A stretch of DNA of 64,000 nucleotides, taken from an uncultured Verrucomicrobiales bacterium (lineage in GTDB: Bacteria > Verrucomicrobiota > Verrucomicrobiia > Verrucomicrobiales > Akkermansiaceae). Numbering within the stretch: the first letter of the stretch is position 1; each line of letters starts with the position of its first letter. This document shows positions 17,627-27,002 of the stretch, piece after piece. The notes beneath the pieces were generated by a model, which made no database searches, had not been told where the DNA came from, and saw nothing but the letters and a program-made list of their open reading frames with translations. The position numbers were made by a program, and so were the translations under genes. The stretch covers positions 45,374 to 109,373 of the forward strand of contig CALDZJ010000005.1 in the NCBI GenBank assembly GCA_937944055.1, given 5' to 3'.

Positions 17627-18847
17627 ATGCCTCAAGTTCCTATCATCATGCCCCAGCTCGGCGAGTCGATCGCCGAGGCTAAAATCGTGCGTCTTAAGAT
17701 CGCCATCGGAGATACGGTGGTGGCAGATCAGGAAATTATCGAGGTGGAGACGAATAAGGCGACGATGGCGGTGACGACGCTTTGCGGCGGAGTGGTGACG
17801 GAGATTCGTGGAGAAGAGGGGCAAGATTATGCGGTGGGGAGCCTTTTGGGGATTCTTGAGGCAAGTGAGCATGAGATTACGCGCACGGGGGCTCCCGTCA
17901 TTGATGATCCGGTGGATGAAACTGCTCCAGAGAATGAAGATGAGGCAAATCTCCACTTCCGGCAGAGCGAGAAAAGTTATGAAGAGCCGCGCCTTGTAGA
18001 ACCGAGCGTGAAGGGGCTGCCGGTGCCTGCGGGAATGAAAGGCGCTCATTATATTTCTCCTCGGATGAGGGCGCGAATGGATGAACTTGGGCTCCGGGAA
18101 GCTGATATTTCGGCAATTGTGGGAAGTGGGGCTGGGGGGCGCGTGACGGTGGACGATCTAGAAAATTTCCTCGATTACATTAGGGACTGGCCTCACAGCA
18201 CCGCCTCGACGATGCGGCTGGCTGTTGCCGATGCGATGCGGCGAAGTTGGTCGCGCCCCCTCGCCACGGTGGGGCTACCGGTGGTGTTGGACAGAGTTTT
18301 GGAACATCGTGCGCAACAAAATCCGAAGCCCGGGCTCACTCTCTATGTCCTGCGAGCCTTCGCGATCGCGCTAGCGGAAGAGCCGGCGACGGCGGGCTTC
18401 TTAATTGGTGAAAAAATCGTCCATCCTCGAGCCTTCGACATCGGGGTGGCAGTGCAAGTGGAAGATGGGGTGATGGTTCCAGTTTTGCGCAATGTGGATC
18501 AGCTACGTGTGCAAGAGCTGGCAGAAGCTTACGGAGCGTTGGTCGATGAGGCGAGAAGCCGCCGCTTGAAGCCGGAGCAAACACAGGGAGGGATTGCCAC
18601 CGTGACGAACTTTGGGACTTTCGGCTTAAAGTGGGGGACTCCCATTCCGCTGCCAAATGAGACTTTGATTCTTGGGATGGCAGCGGGGATTAAGAAGCCG
18701 CTATGGAGCGAGGATGTGGGGGCTTTTGTTCCAGTGACAGAGACTGAGCTCTGCCTGACCTTTGATCATCGGGTTGTTGATGGAGGGGGCGCAGGTCTGC
18801 TCTTGCAAAGGGTTGCTGCACTCCTTCAAAAGCCGGAGGAGCTTTAA
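17627..18847 (+). CDS. Dihydrolipoamide acyltransferase (E2) of the 2-oxoacid dehydrogenase
   Basis: The 406-residue E2 core protein has one lipoyl domain (1-80; the lipoylated lysine is K44 in EVETNKATM), a linker, a peripheral subunit-binding domain (about 143-183: YISPRMRARMDELGL and VGSGAGGRVTVDDLENF) and a C-terminal acyltransferase domain with the catalytic DHRVVDGGGAG near residue 383. It transfers the acyl group from the lipoyl arm to CoA. Unlike the sucB product elsewhere in this window, it keeps the subunit-binding domain. It is the third gene of the E1a-E1b-E2 operon. Upstream of ilvD there are 163 bases with no gene and no obvious terminator. Confidence 0.92.
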   Translation: MPQVPIIMPQLGESIAEAKIVRLKIAIGDTVVADQEIIEVETNKATMAVTTLCGGVVTEIRGEEGQDYAVGSLLGILEASEHEITRTGAPVIDDPVDETAPENEDEANLHFRQSEKSYEEPRLVEPSVKGLPVPAGMKGAHYISPRMRARMDELGLREADISAIVGSGAGGRVTVDDLENFLDYIRDWPHSTASTMRLAVADAMRRSWSRPLATVGLPVVLDRVLEHRAQQNPKPGLTLYVLRAFAIALAEEPATAGFLIGEKIVHPRAFDIGVAVQVEDGVMVPVLRNVDQLRVQELAEAYGALVDEARSRRLKPEQTQGGIATVTNFGTFGLKWGTPIPLPNETLILGMAAGIKKPLWSEDVGAFVPVTETELCLTFDHRVVDGGGAGLLLQRVAALLQKPEEL

Positions 18848-19010
18848 AAAGGCGTCACGAAAAATGGCGGAGGCCTGCGTCAGAGTGGAGGATGAGATCG
18901 GATGCGGCATGGGAGGAATCCTTCGCGGTATTTCGTGGAAGTTTTCTAAGAAAGAATTGAAGCGGCGAAGAGGCTTGAAATGTTGAGCTAAGCTGAAAAA
19001 GTTCGTCCTC

Positions 19011-20702
19011 ATGTGTGACAATCCAAATATGCGCGAGTTCTCTTCTCAGGTGCTTGATGGGCCCGATCGGGCTCCGAGCCGAGCAATGCTCTATCCTGTG
19101 GGCTTTGATAAAGATGATTTTAAGAAACCGAAAGTCGGAGTGGCTTCAACTTGGAGCCAGGTCACGCCTTGCAACTTTCATATCGATACTCTGGCGAAGG
19201 ATTCTGCGAAAGGCGTAGACGCAGCTGGAGGGAAGTCCGTTATTTTTAATACCATTACGATTTCTGATGGTATCTCAATGGGGACTGAGGGAATGAAGTA
19301 TTCTTTGGTGAGTCGCGAGGTGATTGCGGACTCGATCGAGACGGTGGTGGGCTGTGAAGGAATGGATGGCTATGTGGCGATTGGCGGATGTGATAAGAAT
19401 ATGCCGGGCTGTATCATCGCGATGGCTCGCATGAATCGCCCTTCAGTCTTCGTCTATGGAGGGACTATTTTGCCGGGTTGCGCGACCTTGAAGGGGGAGG
19501 AGAAGGATCTGGATATCGTGTCCGTTTTTGAAGCGGTCGGGAAGCATGCGAGCGGTGAATTTTCTGATGAAGAGCTTCAATTAGTAGAAGAAAAAGCAAT
19601 CCCTGGGCCGGGTTCCTGCGGGGGAATGTATACGGCGAATACGATGGCGAGCGCGATCGAGGCGCTCGGGATGAGTTTGCCAAATAGCTCCGCCCAAGCG
19701 GCGATCAGTGATGATAAGAAGCGTGATAGCTTTGATGCCGGCGCGGCGGTCCTGCACTTGCTCGAAAAGGGAATTAAGCCTCGTGATATTATGACACGGG
19801 AGGCCTTTGAGAATGCGATTACGGTGGTGATCACTCTTGGGGGCTCTACCAATGCGGTTCTTCATTTATTGGCCATGGCGCACGCTGCGGAGGTGGAATT
19901 GCACATTGATGATTTTACCGAGATTGGGAAAAGGGTTCCGGTCTTAGCTGACCTTAAGCCGAGTGGGAAATACGTGATGGCTGAGTTGGTAAAGATCGGG
20001 GGCCTCATCCCGCTAATGAAGCTGCTGCTCAAGGAAGGTCTTCTTCACGGGGATTGCATGACGGTGACGGGGAAGACGATCGCTGAGAACCTTGCCAATT
20101 CTCCTTTGGAATTCCCAGAGGGCCAAGATGTGGTGCGTTCGATTGATGATCCAGTGAAGAAGGATAGCCACCTCCGCATTCTTTACGGAAATCTCGCTCC
20201 CACGGGATCTGTCGCAAAAATTTCTGGGAAAGAAGGGCTTTCTTTCACGGGGAGAGCCCGGGTCTTCGATTCAGAAGAAGAGGGGATGAGTGCGATTCTT
20301 AGCGGCCAGATCGAGGCGGGAGACGTCATCGTGATCCGCCGTGAAGGCCCGAAGGGTGGTCCGGGAATGCGGGAGATGCTGGGGCCAACCGCAGCGGTCA
20401 TGGGACGTGGACTGGGTGATAAGGTTGCCTTGATCACCGATGGGCGATTTTCTGGCGGGAGTCACGGATTTGTGGTGGGCCATATCACGCCGGAGGCTCA
20501 CGAAGGAGGCCCAATTGGGCTCTTAGAGGAAGGTGATATCATTACGATCGATGCTGAAAATAATGCGATCTCGACCGATGCTGATTTGGAATCACGGCGT
20601 GCAGCATGGGTGCAGCCTGCGCCGCGCTACACGCGGGGAGTCTTAGCGAAGTATGCGAAGCTTGTCACGAGCGCCAGTGAGGGTGCGGTGACAGATCAGT
20701 AA
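19011..20702 (+). CDS. ilvD: Dihydroxy-acid dehydratase
   Basis: This enzyme dehydrates 2,3-dihydroxy-isovalerate and 2,3-dihydroxy-3-methylvalerate in valine, isoleucine and leucine synthesis. At 563 residues it has the usual length. The iron-sulfur cysteines are seen in [18 protein letters not shown] and [15 protein letters not shown], and the C-terminal [20 protein letters not shown] is the strongly conserved signature. The start could be the ATG at 19011 or the one at 19029 (MREFSS); the difference is six residues. It is cytoplasmic. It lies downstream of the 2-oxoacid dehydrogenase genes on the same strand, 163 bases away, and probably has its own promoter. Confidence 0.96.
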   Translation: MCDNPNMREFSSQVLDGPDRAPSRAMLYPVGFDKDDFKKPKVGVASTWSQVTPCNFHIDTLAKDSAKGVDAAGGKSVIFNTITISDGISMGTEGMKYSLVSREVIADSIETVVGCEGMDGYVAIGGCDKNMPGCIIAMARMNRPSVFVYGGTILPGCATLKGEEKDLDIVSVFEAVGKHASGEFSDEELQLVEEKAIPGPGSCGGMYTANTMASAIEALGMSLPNSSAQAAISDDKKRDSFDAGAAVLHLLEKGIKPRDIMTREAFENAITVVITLGGSTNAVLHLLAMAHAAEVELHIDDFTEIGKRVPVLADLKPSGKYVMAELVKIGGLIPLMKLLLKEGLLHGDCMTVTGKTIAENLANSPLEFPEGQDVVRSIDDPVKKDSHLRILYGNLAPTGSVAKISGKEGLSFTGRARVFDSEEEGMSAILSGQIEAGDVIVIRREGPKGGPGMREMLGPTAAVMGRGLGDKVALITDGRFSGGSHGFVVGHITPEAHEGGPIGLLEEGDIITIDAENNAISTDADLESRRAAWVQPAPRYTRGVLAKYAKLVTSASEGAVTDQ

Positions 20703-20721
20703 GGGGCGCGGGATGAGCCCA

Positions 20722-20775
20722 CTTTCCTTTTTCTTTTTCCCTTTTTCTTTTTCCCTTCTCCGTAGTCCTTTCTCG
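20722..20775. repeat. Polypyrimidine tract between ilvD and the FHA gene
   Basis: About 54 bases of almost pure C and T on the plus strand, built from repeats of CTTTTTC and CCCTTTTTC. It separates two convergent genes. It has no stem-loop, so it is not a standard terminator, but could form an unusual DNA structure or arise by slippage. Confidence 0.7.
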
Positions 20776-20779
20776 TCAG

Positions 20780-21454
20780 CTACTCTCCTGGTTCCCGGCT
20801 TATGGGGTCCTCCTCATCGATCGGGGTCACGGCGGGGCGGCCCTCTTTCATGTCTACTAGTAGGGAGATTTCGCCCTCACGGCCGCTTTCTTTTTGCTTA
20901 CTCACATAGCTATTATTAAGCCCGGCAAGAAGGGCTAGGATTCCGCAAACGAAGAGTCCTAGACTGAAGAGGAAACCATTTCCTTGTGTGTTGGAAGCGA
21001 GCGTGGGCGGCGGGTTGACCGGGCGAGCGGGGGTGGTGACCACATTGGCTTGAGGCTTTTTCTTCTTAGGCTTGGCCTCTTTGTTAGGTTCATTTTTTAC
21101 TTCGCTGGCTTTTTTAGCGTGGGGAATGAAGTCCTCATCATCGAGGTCGTCTAGTTCCTCATCGCTTAGAAGGTAGTCAAATTTCACATCGCCGACGCGG
21201 ATCTTGCTATGATTACGCAGGTCGATGATCGCCATGGCTTCCTCGTCTAAGCGGATCCCGTTAGTCGATTGACGATCCCGCAGAATGTAGCCGCCTTTGA
21301 TCCGCTCCATTGTGCAATGTCTCGATGAGACTGAGGGGCAATCGATGATGATGTCATTGTCGGAGTTCCGCCCGATTGTGACCTTGTCGCGGTCGAGTTT
21401 GAAGCGGTAGGGCTGCGGGGTTTTTCCGGGGATGGTGATGCTAACGCGAGGCAT
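20780..21454 (-). CDS. FHA-domain membrane protein
   Basis: A 224-residue protein with an N-terminal forkhead-associated domain (about 1-90): VTIGRNSDNDIIID, SVSSRHC and RQSTNGIRLD give the Gly-Arg, Ser-Arg-His and Thr-Asn-Gly residues that bind phosphothreonine. The start MPRVSITIPG at 21454 is preferred to 21523 because the domain begins there. An acidic, then lysine-rich linker (about 95-165, including EEAxPKKKK-like runs) leads to one membrane helix (FLFSLGLFVCGILALLAGL) and a short outer tail. It should be tethered to the inner membrane with the FHA domain in the cytoplasm and would recruit a Thr-phosphorylated partner; no Ser/Thr kinase is in the window. It is divergent to the ABC importer operon. 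Confidence 0.87.
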   Translation of the reverse strand: MPRVSITIPGKTPQPYRFKLDRDKVTIGRNSDNDIIIDCPSVSSRHCTMERIKGGYILRDRQSTNGIRLDEEAMAIIDLRNHSKIRVGDVKFDYLLSDEELDDLDDEDFIPHAKKASEVKNEPNKEAKPKKKKPQANVVTTPARPVNPPPTLASNTQGNGFLFSLGLFVCGILALLAGLNNSYVSKQKESGREGEISLLVDMKEGRPAVTPIDEEDPISREPGE

Positions 21455-21593
21455 AAAAGAAACTTTTTTGGTTTCCTGAAAACTGACCACAGGAGGCTGC
21501 TTTTGGCGATGAGAAAAGGTCATTCTCTTGGGGAGACCTTCTCTCTGGCTTGTGGGCTTGCCTTTTTGCCCAGAAAATAAAGCATGTATCGGT

Positions 21594-22661
21594 ATGGAAG
21601 AAATTCAGGCTGAGGGGATCACAAAGCGTTTTGGGGAGGTCACTGCGCTAAAAAATGTCTCGCTGAAGATCGCAAGTGGAGAGCTGTTTTTTCTTCTTGG
21701 TGGGAGTGGATGCGGGAAGACGACGCTGCTCCGGTGCATCGCGGGATTGGAAAGCCCGACTGAGGGGCGCGTCTTTTTTGGGGAGCGCGATGTCACGGAT
21801 TTGCCGACCCATAAGCGAGAGGCTGCGATGGTTTTTCAATCATACGCGCTCTGGCCCCATATGACGGTCGGGCAAAATATCGCCTTCGGTTTAGAAGAGC
21901 GGAAAGTCGCGAAAAAGGAGATTAAGCGACGAGTCGAGGAGGCTTTGGAAATGGTGAAGTTAGAGGGCTATGCCAAGCGCGGGATTGATCAAATGTCAGG
22001 TGGCCAGCAGCAGCGGGTTTCCTTGGCCCGAGCTCTGGTGGTGCGGCCTAAGTGCCTTTTGCTAGATGAACCGCTTTCGAATCTCGATGCTCAACTGCGC
22101 TTGGAGATGCGCTCGGAGATTCGCCGCATTGTGAAGGAGAATCATCTCACTGGAGTTTACGTCACCCATGATCAGGCGGAGGCGCTATCGATGGCAGATC
22201 GGATGGCGGTGATGGATGCGGGCGAGGTGGTTCAGGTCGGGCCGCCCGAGGTGATCTACCGCCAACCGTGTTCCAGTTATGTCGCCGGTTTCATTGGTGA
22301 AACGAATCTCATTCAAGGTAGGGCAGGCGAGGGGAAGCTTGTGGAGACGGCGGTCGCTTCGCTACTAGCGAGCCCCGCTGTGGAGGGCTACCGCGCCGCG
22401 CATGGTGCGCCTGTGCTGCTCTCGATCCGCCCAGAAGCGCTCGAAATCGTAAACCCGACGGGCCTTGATCGGGCGATGACTTTGACCGGAAGAATCACGG
22501 AGCGCACCTACCTCGGTAGCATCATCCAATACAGTGTCACCTTAGGAGATGGCTCGGTGATCCAGGTAACGGAGCAGAATCCTCAAATCATCCGTTCGCC
22601 GGGTGAGGACCTCGTCGCGCTACAAGTGGCTCCAGAAGATGTGACTCTCTTAGAACGGTAG
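21594..22661 (+). CDS. ABC importer ATPase, iron(III)/spermidine type
   Basis: A 355-residue ATPase of the FbpC/PotA class. Walker A GGSGCGKTT, Q-loop VFQSYALWPHM, signature MSGGQQQR, Walker B CLLLDEP and H-loop VTHDQAEAL are all intact in the first 230 residues. A C-terminal TOBE-like domain (about 255-355) follows, typical of importers of iron, molybdate, sulfate or sugars. The start MEEIQAEGITKRFG at 21594 is chosen because upstream residues have no family match. It is the first gene of a three-gene operon: four bases to the binding protein, which overlaps the permease. The gene set (one long permease, iron-type binding protein) favours ferric iron, but this is inference. Confidence 0.92.
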   Translation: MEEIQAEGITKRFGEVTALKNVSLKIASGELFFLLGGSGCGKTTLLRCIAGLESPTEGRVFFGERDVTDLPTHKREAAMVFQSYALWPHMTVGQNIAFGLEERKVAKKEIKRRVEEALEMVKLEGYAKRGIDQMSGGQQQRVSLARALVVRPKCLLLDEPLSNLDAQLRLEMRSEIRRIVKENHLTGVYVTHDQAEALSMADRMAVMDAGEVVQVGPPEVIYRQPCSSYVAGFIGETNLIQGRAGEGKLVETAVASLLASPAVEGYRAAHGAPVLLSIRPEALEIVNPTGLDRAMTLTGRITERTYLGSIIQYSVTLGDGSVIQVTEQNPQIIRSPGEDLVALQVAPEDVTLLER

Positions 22662-22665
22662 AACG

Positions 22666-24141
22666 ATGAAAGCTGCTTGGAAAAAATATCTCGCTGTCTT
22701 CGGGCCGATGGCTCTGGTGGTGGCTGCGCCGATGCTTTTGCGCGATGACGAGGCCGCGGAAATTAGCAAGGCGGAGCTGCGGCTTGAGGTTATCACTCCG
22801 CATAATGAGCTGATCCGGCGTGAATTTGGCGATGCCTTCTCCGCTTGGTATCGCGAGGAAAAGGGTGAGAACGTCTACGTGAACTGGCGCACGCCCGGAG
22901 GAACCAGTGAGATTAAGCGGGTCTTAGATAGCGCCTTCAGCTCGGCCGCTGAAATCGGGAAAGAGGGGATCGGCCTTGATCTTTTTTTTGGCGGAGGGGT
23001 ATTTGATTTTCAACTGCAAGCTAAGGAAGGACGTTTTCAAAGACTCACGATCTTTGAGAGCGCTCCCGAGCTCTTCCGTGAGGAGGTGATCCCCAAGAGC
23101 CAAAGTGGTGAAAGCTATTATCCGGAAGAGCGTGATTGGTTGGGCGTTTGCCTCTCTTCCTTTGGGATCTGCTATAATACGGATAGTCTCACTCGCCTTG
23201 GCCTCACGCCTCCTTCCACTTGGGAGGAACTGGGAAATCCTGAATTCAATCGTGGGATCGCTTTGGCAGATCCCACGAAGAGTGGCTCGGTCGCGAAGGC
23301 CTTTGAAATGCTCGTTCAGCAAAAAATTCACCTTCGCTTGGAGTCGGGCCTGCCACGAGAAGAAGCCTGTGCTCAGGGCTGGAGAGAGGGCCTGAATCTC
23401 ATTCAGCGCATCGGCGCGAATGCGCGATACTTCACGGACAGTGCCTCGAAGGTTCCGCACGATGTGGCGCAGGGAAACGCCATCGCGGGCATGTGCATCG
23501 ATTTTTACGGGCGTTCCTTTAATGAGACTCTCAAGAAGGCTGATGGTTCTTCTCGCATCGCCTTCGTTTCTCCAGTGGGGGGCACCTCGATGAGCGTTGA
23601 TCCGGTCGCGATTTTGAGAGGCGCGCCGAATCTAGATTTAGCGCAAGACTTCGTCCGCTTCCTCTACACGAAGCGCGGGCAGATGCTGTGGAATGCCCGC
23701 CCCGGCAGCGAGATGGGGCCTAAGATGCGGGGCCTCCGCCGCCTTCCGATCCGCCGTGATCTTTACCAAGAGCCCTATCTCTCGGAGATGGTGGATGCTG
23801 AGGTTATGCCCTATGAAACGGCGAATGATTTTATTTATGAATACGAGCTGACGGGCCGCCACTTCACGCCGCTGCGCAATATTATCCGCGCGATGTGCAT
23901 CGATTCTCATCAGGAAATGAAGGCAGCTTGGGCCGCCTTGATTGAGGCCAATTTCCCACCCCAGGCGAGTGCAAAATTTTTCAATGTGACTCCGGTGAGC
24001 TATGAATTAGCGCTGAGTGAGATCAAGAAAACCCTAAAATCAGCGGATAAGGTGGAGTCCGTTCGCATGATGAACCGCCTCGGCAAGCACTTCCGTGATC
24101 ACTACCATGCTGCCAGAATTCTCGCCCAAGAAGCCCGATGA
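22666..24141 (+). CDS. ABC importer substrate-binding protein
   Basis: A 491-residue periplasmic binding protein. The first 24 residues (MKAAWKKYLAVFGPMALVVAA) are a signal peptide or anchor without a lipobox. The body follows the iron/spermidine binding-protein plan: ELRLEVITPHNELIRREFGDAF at the first strand, VCLSSFGICYNTDSL, ALADPTKSGSVAKAFEML and VAQGNAIAGMCIDFYGRS. With 491 residues it is about 130 longer than ordinary FbpA proteins; a C-terminal extension of helical character (about 375-491) follows the usual fold. It lies between the ATPase (4-base gap) and the permease (4-base overlap), so all three are made together. Confidence 0.88.
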   Translation: MKAAWKKYLAVFGPMALVVAAPMLLRDDEAAEISKAELRLEVITPHNELIRREFGDAFSAWYREEKGENVYVNWRTPGGTSEIKRVLDSAFSSAAEIGKEGIGLDLFFGGGVFDFQLQAKEGRFQRLTIFESAPELFREEVIPKSQSGESYYPEERDWLGVCLSSFGICYNTDSLTRLGLTPPSTWEELGNPEFNRGIALADPTKSGSVAKAFEMLVQQKIHLRLESGLPREEACAQGWREGLNLIQRIGANARYFTDSASKVPHDVAQGNAIAGMCIDFYGRSFNETLKKADGSSRIAFVSPVGGTSMSVDPVAILRGAPNLDLAQDFVRFLYTKRGQMLWNARPGSEMGPKMRGLRRLPIRRDLYQEPYLSEMVDAEVMPYETANDFIYEYELTGRHFTPLRNIIRAMCIDSHQEMKAAWAALIEANFPPQASAKFFNVTPVSYELALSEIKKTLKSADKVESVRMMNRLGKHFRDHYHAARILAQEAR

Positions 24142-25835
24142 ATACCAAGCTCGCTTACTCTCTGACTGCTTTTGTGGGACTCTTCTTTGCGGTCTTCTTT
24201 CTTTATCCGGCAGTGGTGGTCTTGAAGGAGGCCTTTTATGTGGATGGACAGGGTTTCACCTTTTCCTTCGTGGGAGAGGTTTTTAAAAATCCCGTTTACA
24301 CGGAAGGTTTATGGAATGCCTTCGCGCTCGGGATCACTAGCACGGTGGCTGCGATGGGCATTGCCCTTCCGCTTGCGATGATTGGGCACCGTTATCTCTT
24401 TCCCTTTAAGAAATCACTCTCAGCTCTCATTCTCATTCCCTTGGTTCTTCCTCCCTTCGTGGGGGCTGTCGGGGTGAAGCAAATTCTCGGCATTCAAGGA
24501 GCGCTGAATGCCTTTCTCGTGAAGATTGGCCTCGTCGATGCAGCGATGCCGGTCGATTGGTTAGGTGAGGGCAGATTCTGGGGAGTGGTCATCATGAATG
24601 CCCTCCACCTCTATCCCATTCTCTACATGAATATTGCGGCTTCTTTGTCCAATATTGACCCCGCAATGGAGCAAGCGGCTCAAAATCTCGGCTGCCCGCC
24701 GTGGCGTCGTTTCTTGCGAATCACGCTTCCGCTCACCACCCCGGGGATCTTTGCCGGCGGTGCGATCGTCTTCATTTGGTCCTTCACGGAGTTAGGAGTT
24801 CCTTTGGTTTTTGACTACACTCGGGTGGCGCCCGTGCAGGTTTATGATGGCATTAAGGACCTCGGTTCTAATCCTTTTCCCTACGCGCTCGTGGCGATCA
24901 TGTTACTGGTGTCCACTCTGGTTTTCTTACTCTCCAAAGCGGTGCTGGGGCGCTCAAAACTCGGCACTGCTCCGCGCCCCAAGGGGAAGAATATCGAAGT
25001 CCGTCCCAAAGGCGGAAAGGCTTGGCTCTGCACCTTCTTTTTTGTGGGGGTTTTCTTCATCGCGTCTCTTCCTCATGCCGGGGTGGTGATCCTTTCGCTG
25101 GCTCATGACTGGTATGCCACGGTTCTGCCGGAAGTGTGGACGATGGCTCATTATGAAGAGGCCCTGAGCCATCCGCTGGTGGTTCCCTCGATCCAAAACA
25201 GCCTCTTTTACGCTTCGATGGCGACTTTGGTGGACCTCATTTTAGGAGTGGCGATCGCTTGGGTGATTGTTCGTAGCACGATTCGTGGGAGGGCCTTTCT
25301 GGATGCTCTTGTGATGCTCCCCTTGGCGGTGCCGGGGCTGGTGATGGCCTTCGGGTATTTGGCGCTTTCACAGGATGGAGAGGCCTTTTATTTCCTCGTT
25401 CAAGGGGCCAAGGAGAACCCCACTTGGCTGTTGGTGGTGGCCTATGCGGTGAGGCGCTTGCCCTATGTGGTTCGCTCGGCAGTGGCGGGCTTACAGCAGA
25501 GTAATATTGCCTTAGAAGAGGCGGCTCGCTCGCTTGGAGCGACCCCCGCGCGGACTTTGAGGCGGGTCTCATTCCCGCTCTTAGGAGCGAATTTGATCGC
25601 GGGAGGGATCTTGGCTTTTGCCTTCGCGATGTTGGAGGTGAGCGATAGCTTGATCCTTGCTCAGCAGTCCGAGCACTTTCCCATTACTAAAGCGATTTAC
25701 TCACTGATTAGCATGCTCGGGAATGGTTACGAGTTAGCTTCCGCACTCGGAGTCTGGGCCATGCTCTTCCTCGGGATTTCCATCATCGGGGCAGTTGTCC
25801 TAGGAGGGAAAAAAGGTGGGCTCTTTCGGATGTAA
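24138..25835 (+). CDS. ABC importer permease, fused two-domain FbpB type
   Basis: A 565-residue permease made of two homologous halves, each with about six membrane helices, as in the ferric-iron permease FbpB. Each half carries the EAA loop that contacts the ATPase: EQAAQNLGCPPWRRFLRITL in the first half and EEAARSLGATPARTLRRVSF in the second. The halves are joined by a positively charged cytoplasmic linker near residues 270-295 (GRSKLGTAPRPKGKN). The gene overlaps the binding-protein gene by four bases and ends the operon. Length and layout are complete. The substrate is most likely iron, from family resemblance. Confidence 0.92.
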   Translation: MNTKLAYSLTAFVGLFFAVFFLYPAVVVLKEAFYVDGQGFTFSFVGEVFKNPVYTEGLWNAFALGITSTVAAMGIALPLAMIGHRYLFPFKKSLSALILIPLVLPPFVGAVGVKQILGIQGALNAFLVKIGLVDAAMPVDWLGEGRFWGVVIMNALHLYPILYMNIAASLSNIDPAMEQAAQNLGCPPWRRFLRITLPLTTPGIFAGGAIVFIWSFTELGVPLVFDYTRVAPVQVYDGIKDLGSNPFPYALVAIMLLVSTLVFLLSKAVLGRSKLGTAPRPKGKNIEVRPKGGKAWLCTFFFVGVFFIASLPHAGVVILSLAHDWYATVLPEVWTMAHYEEALSHPLVVPSIQNSLFYASMATLVDLILGVAIAWVIVRSTIRGRAFLDALVMLPLAVPGLVMAFGYLALSQDGEAFYFLVQGAKENPTWLLVVAYAVRRLPYVVRSAVAGLQQSNIALEEAARSLGATPARTLRRVSFPLLGANLIAGGILAFAFAMLEVSDSLILAQQSEHFPITKAIYSLISMLGNGYELASALGVWAMLFLGISIIGAVVLGGKKGGLFRM

Positions 25836-25958
25836 GGAGCAAGTTCTCCGGCTGCCAGAAAGCTCTGAGCAAGCAAGAGATCGAGGATTTGAACTTAGCT
25901 GATTTACGGCAGCGATGATCCTCGCCATTTCCTAATCATCCGGCCCTTTCTAATGTTT

Positions 25959-26942
25959 TCACGGAACCGGGACCCGGCCCATAAGGCGGGTGATGATCTC
26001 GTCGGTGCCGATATTCTCGGCCTCCGCTTCGTAGGAAAGAAGGATGCGGTGGCGTAAGATCTCGGGCGCCAGTTCCTTGACATCAGCGGGGGTGACAAAG
26101 GCGCGGCCTTCGAGAAAGGCACGGGCGCGGGCGGCGCGGGCGAAGTTGATGGTCGCTCGCGGTGAAGCACCTGCCATGATGAGGTTTTTTAAAGCTGAGT
26201 CATGGTCCCCGGGGGTGCGGGTCGCTTGCACGAGGTCGACGATGTAACCGCGCACGGCGGAGTCGATGTAGATATGGTCTACGAGTTGACGGCTCTGGGC
26301 GATCGCTTCAGGTGTCGTGACCGGCGCGGTGGACTCATTTGCTTGGGAGGATGACATGCGATCAAGAATATCCAGCTCTTCTTGGCGGCTGGGGTAATCC
26401 ACCGTGACCTTGAGGAGGAAGCGGTCCAGCTGGGCTTCTGGGAGTGAATATGTGCCTTCTTGATCGATCGGGTTCATGGTCGCCAGAACGAGGAAGGGGC
26501 GAGGTAGAGCGTAGGTCTGATCACCGATCGTCACCTGCCGTTCCTGCATCGCTTCGAGTAGGGCCGATTGGACCTTTGCGGGGGCGCGGTTGACTTCATC
26601 CGCGAGGATGAGATTGGCAAAAATTGGGCCGAGCTTCGGTGCGAAGTTTTTCTCGTCCGGATGATAGATCATGGTGCCGAGGAGATCGGCGGGGAGGAGA
26701 TCGGGAGTGAACTGGATGCGTGCGAACTGGGCTTGCAGGGAGCCTGCGAGGGCTTTCACGGCGAGGGTCTTCGCTAAGCCTGGCACGCCTTCGAGAAGGA
26801 TGTGGCCTTGGCTGAGGAGGCCGATGAGCAGCTTATCAATTAAGTTCTCTTGCCCTACGATGACGCGGCTCATCTCGGTGCGGATCGCAGTCACCCATGA
26901 GTGGGAGCTGGCGATTTGGCTTTGAAGTTCCTTGGGGTCCAT
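25959..26942 (-). CDS. MoxR-family AAA ATPase
   Basis: A 327-residue AAA+ ATPase with Walker A EGVPGLAKT at residues 51-59, Walker B LILADEVNRAPAKVQSALLE, sensor-1 LATMNPIDQEGTYSLPEAQLDRF and the C-terminal lid with ATINFARAARARAFLEGR. MoxR proteins act as chaperone-like ATPases, generally with DUF58 and von Willebrand factor A proteins. Here the usual DUF58 partner is not adjacent; a DUF58 gene begins 36 kb away at 62558. Upstream on the same strand, 60 bases away, is the PhoD-like phosphatase gene, so it is probably the last gene of a minus-strand run. It converges with the ABC permease. Confidence 0.95.
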   Translation of the reverse strand: MDPKELQSQIASSHSWVTAIRTEMSRVIVGQENLIDKLLIGLLSQGHILLEGVPGLAKTLAVKALAGSLQAQFARIQFTPDLLPADLLGTMIYHPDEKNFAPKLGPIFANLILADEVNRAPAKVQSALLEAMQERQVTIGDQTYALPRPFLVLATMNPIDQEGTYSLPEAQLDRFLLKVTVDYPSRQEELDILDRMSSSQANESTAPVTTPEAIAQSRQLVDHIYIDSAVRGYIVDLVQATRTPGDHDSALKNLIMAGASPRATINFARAARARAFLEGRAFVTPADVKELAPEILRHRILLSYEAEAENIGTDEIITRLMGRVPVP

Positions 26943-27002
26943 CAGTGGGGAGATGCTGGCAAATTCGTGCGGGCTTGAGAAAGAAAAAGGGCGACTTTAA
27001 CG

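Noticed and set aside
18762..18986. A plus-strand frame across the end of the E2 gene and the gap before ilvD
   Set aside because: It overlaps the E2 catalytic domain in another frame, and the product (basic, Cys-containing, no family) looks like a chance frame.
25881..25912. CGAGGAT / ATCCTCG inverted repeat between the permease and MoxR genes
   Set aside because: The loop is long (about 20 bases) and no T run follows; too weak to call a terminator.
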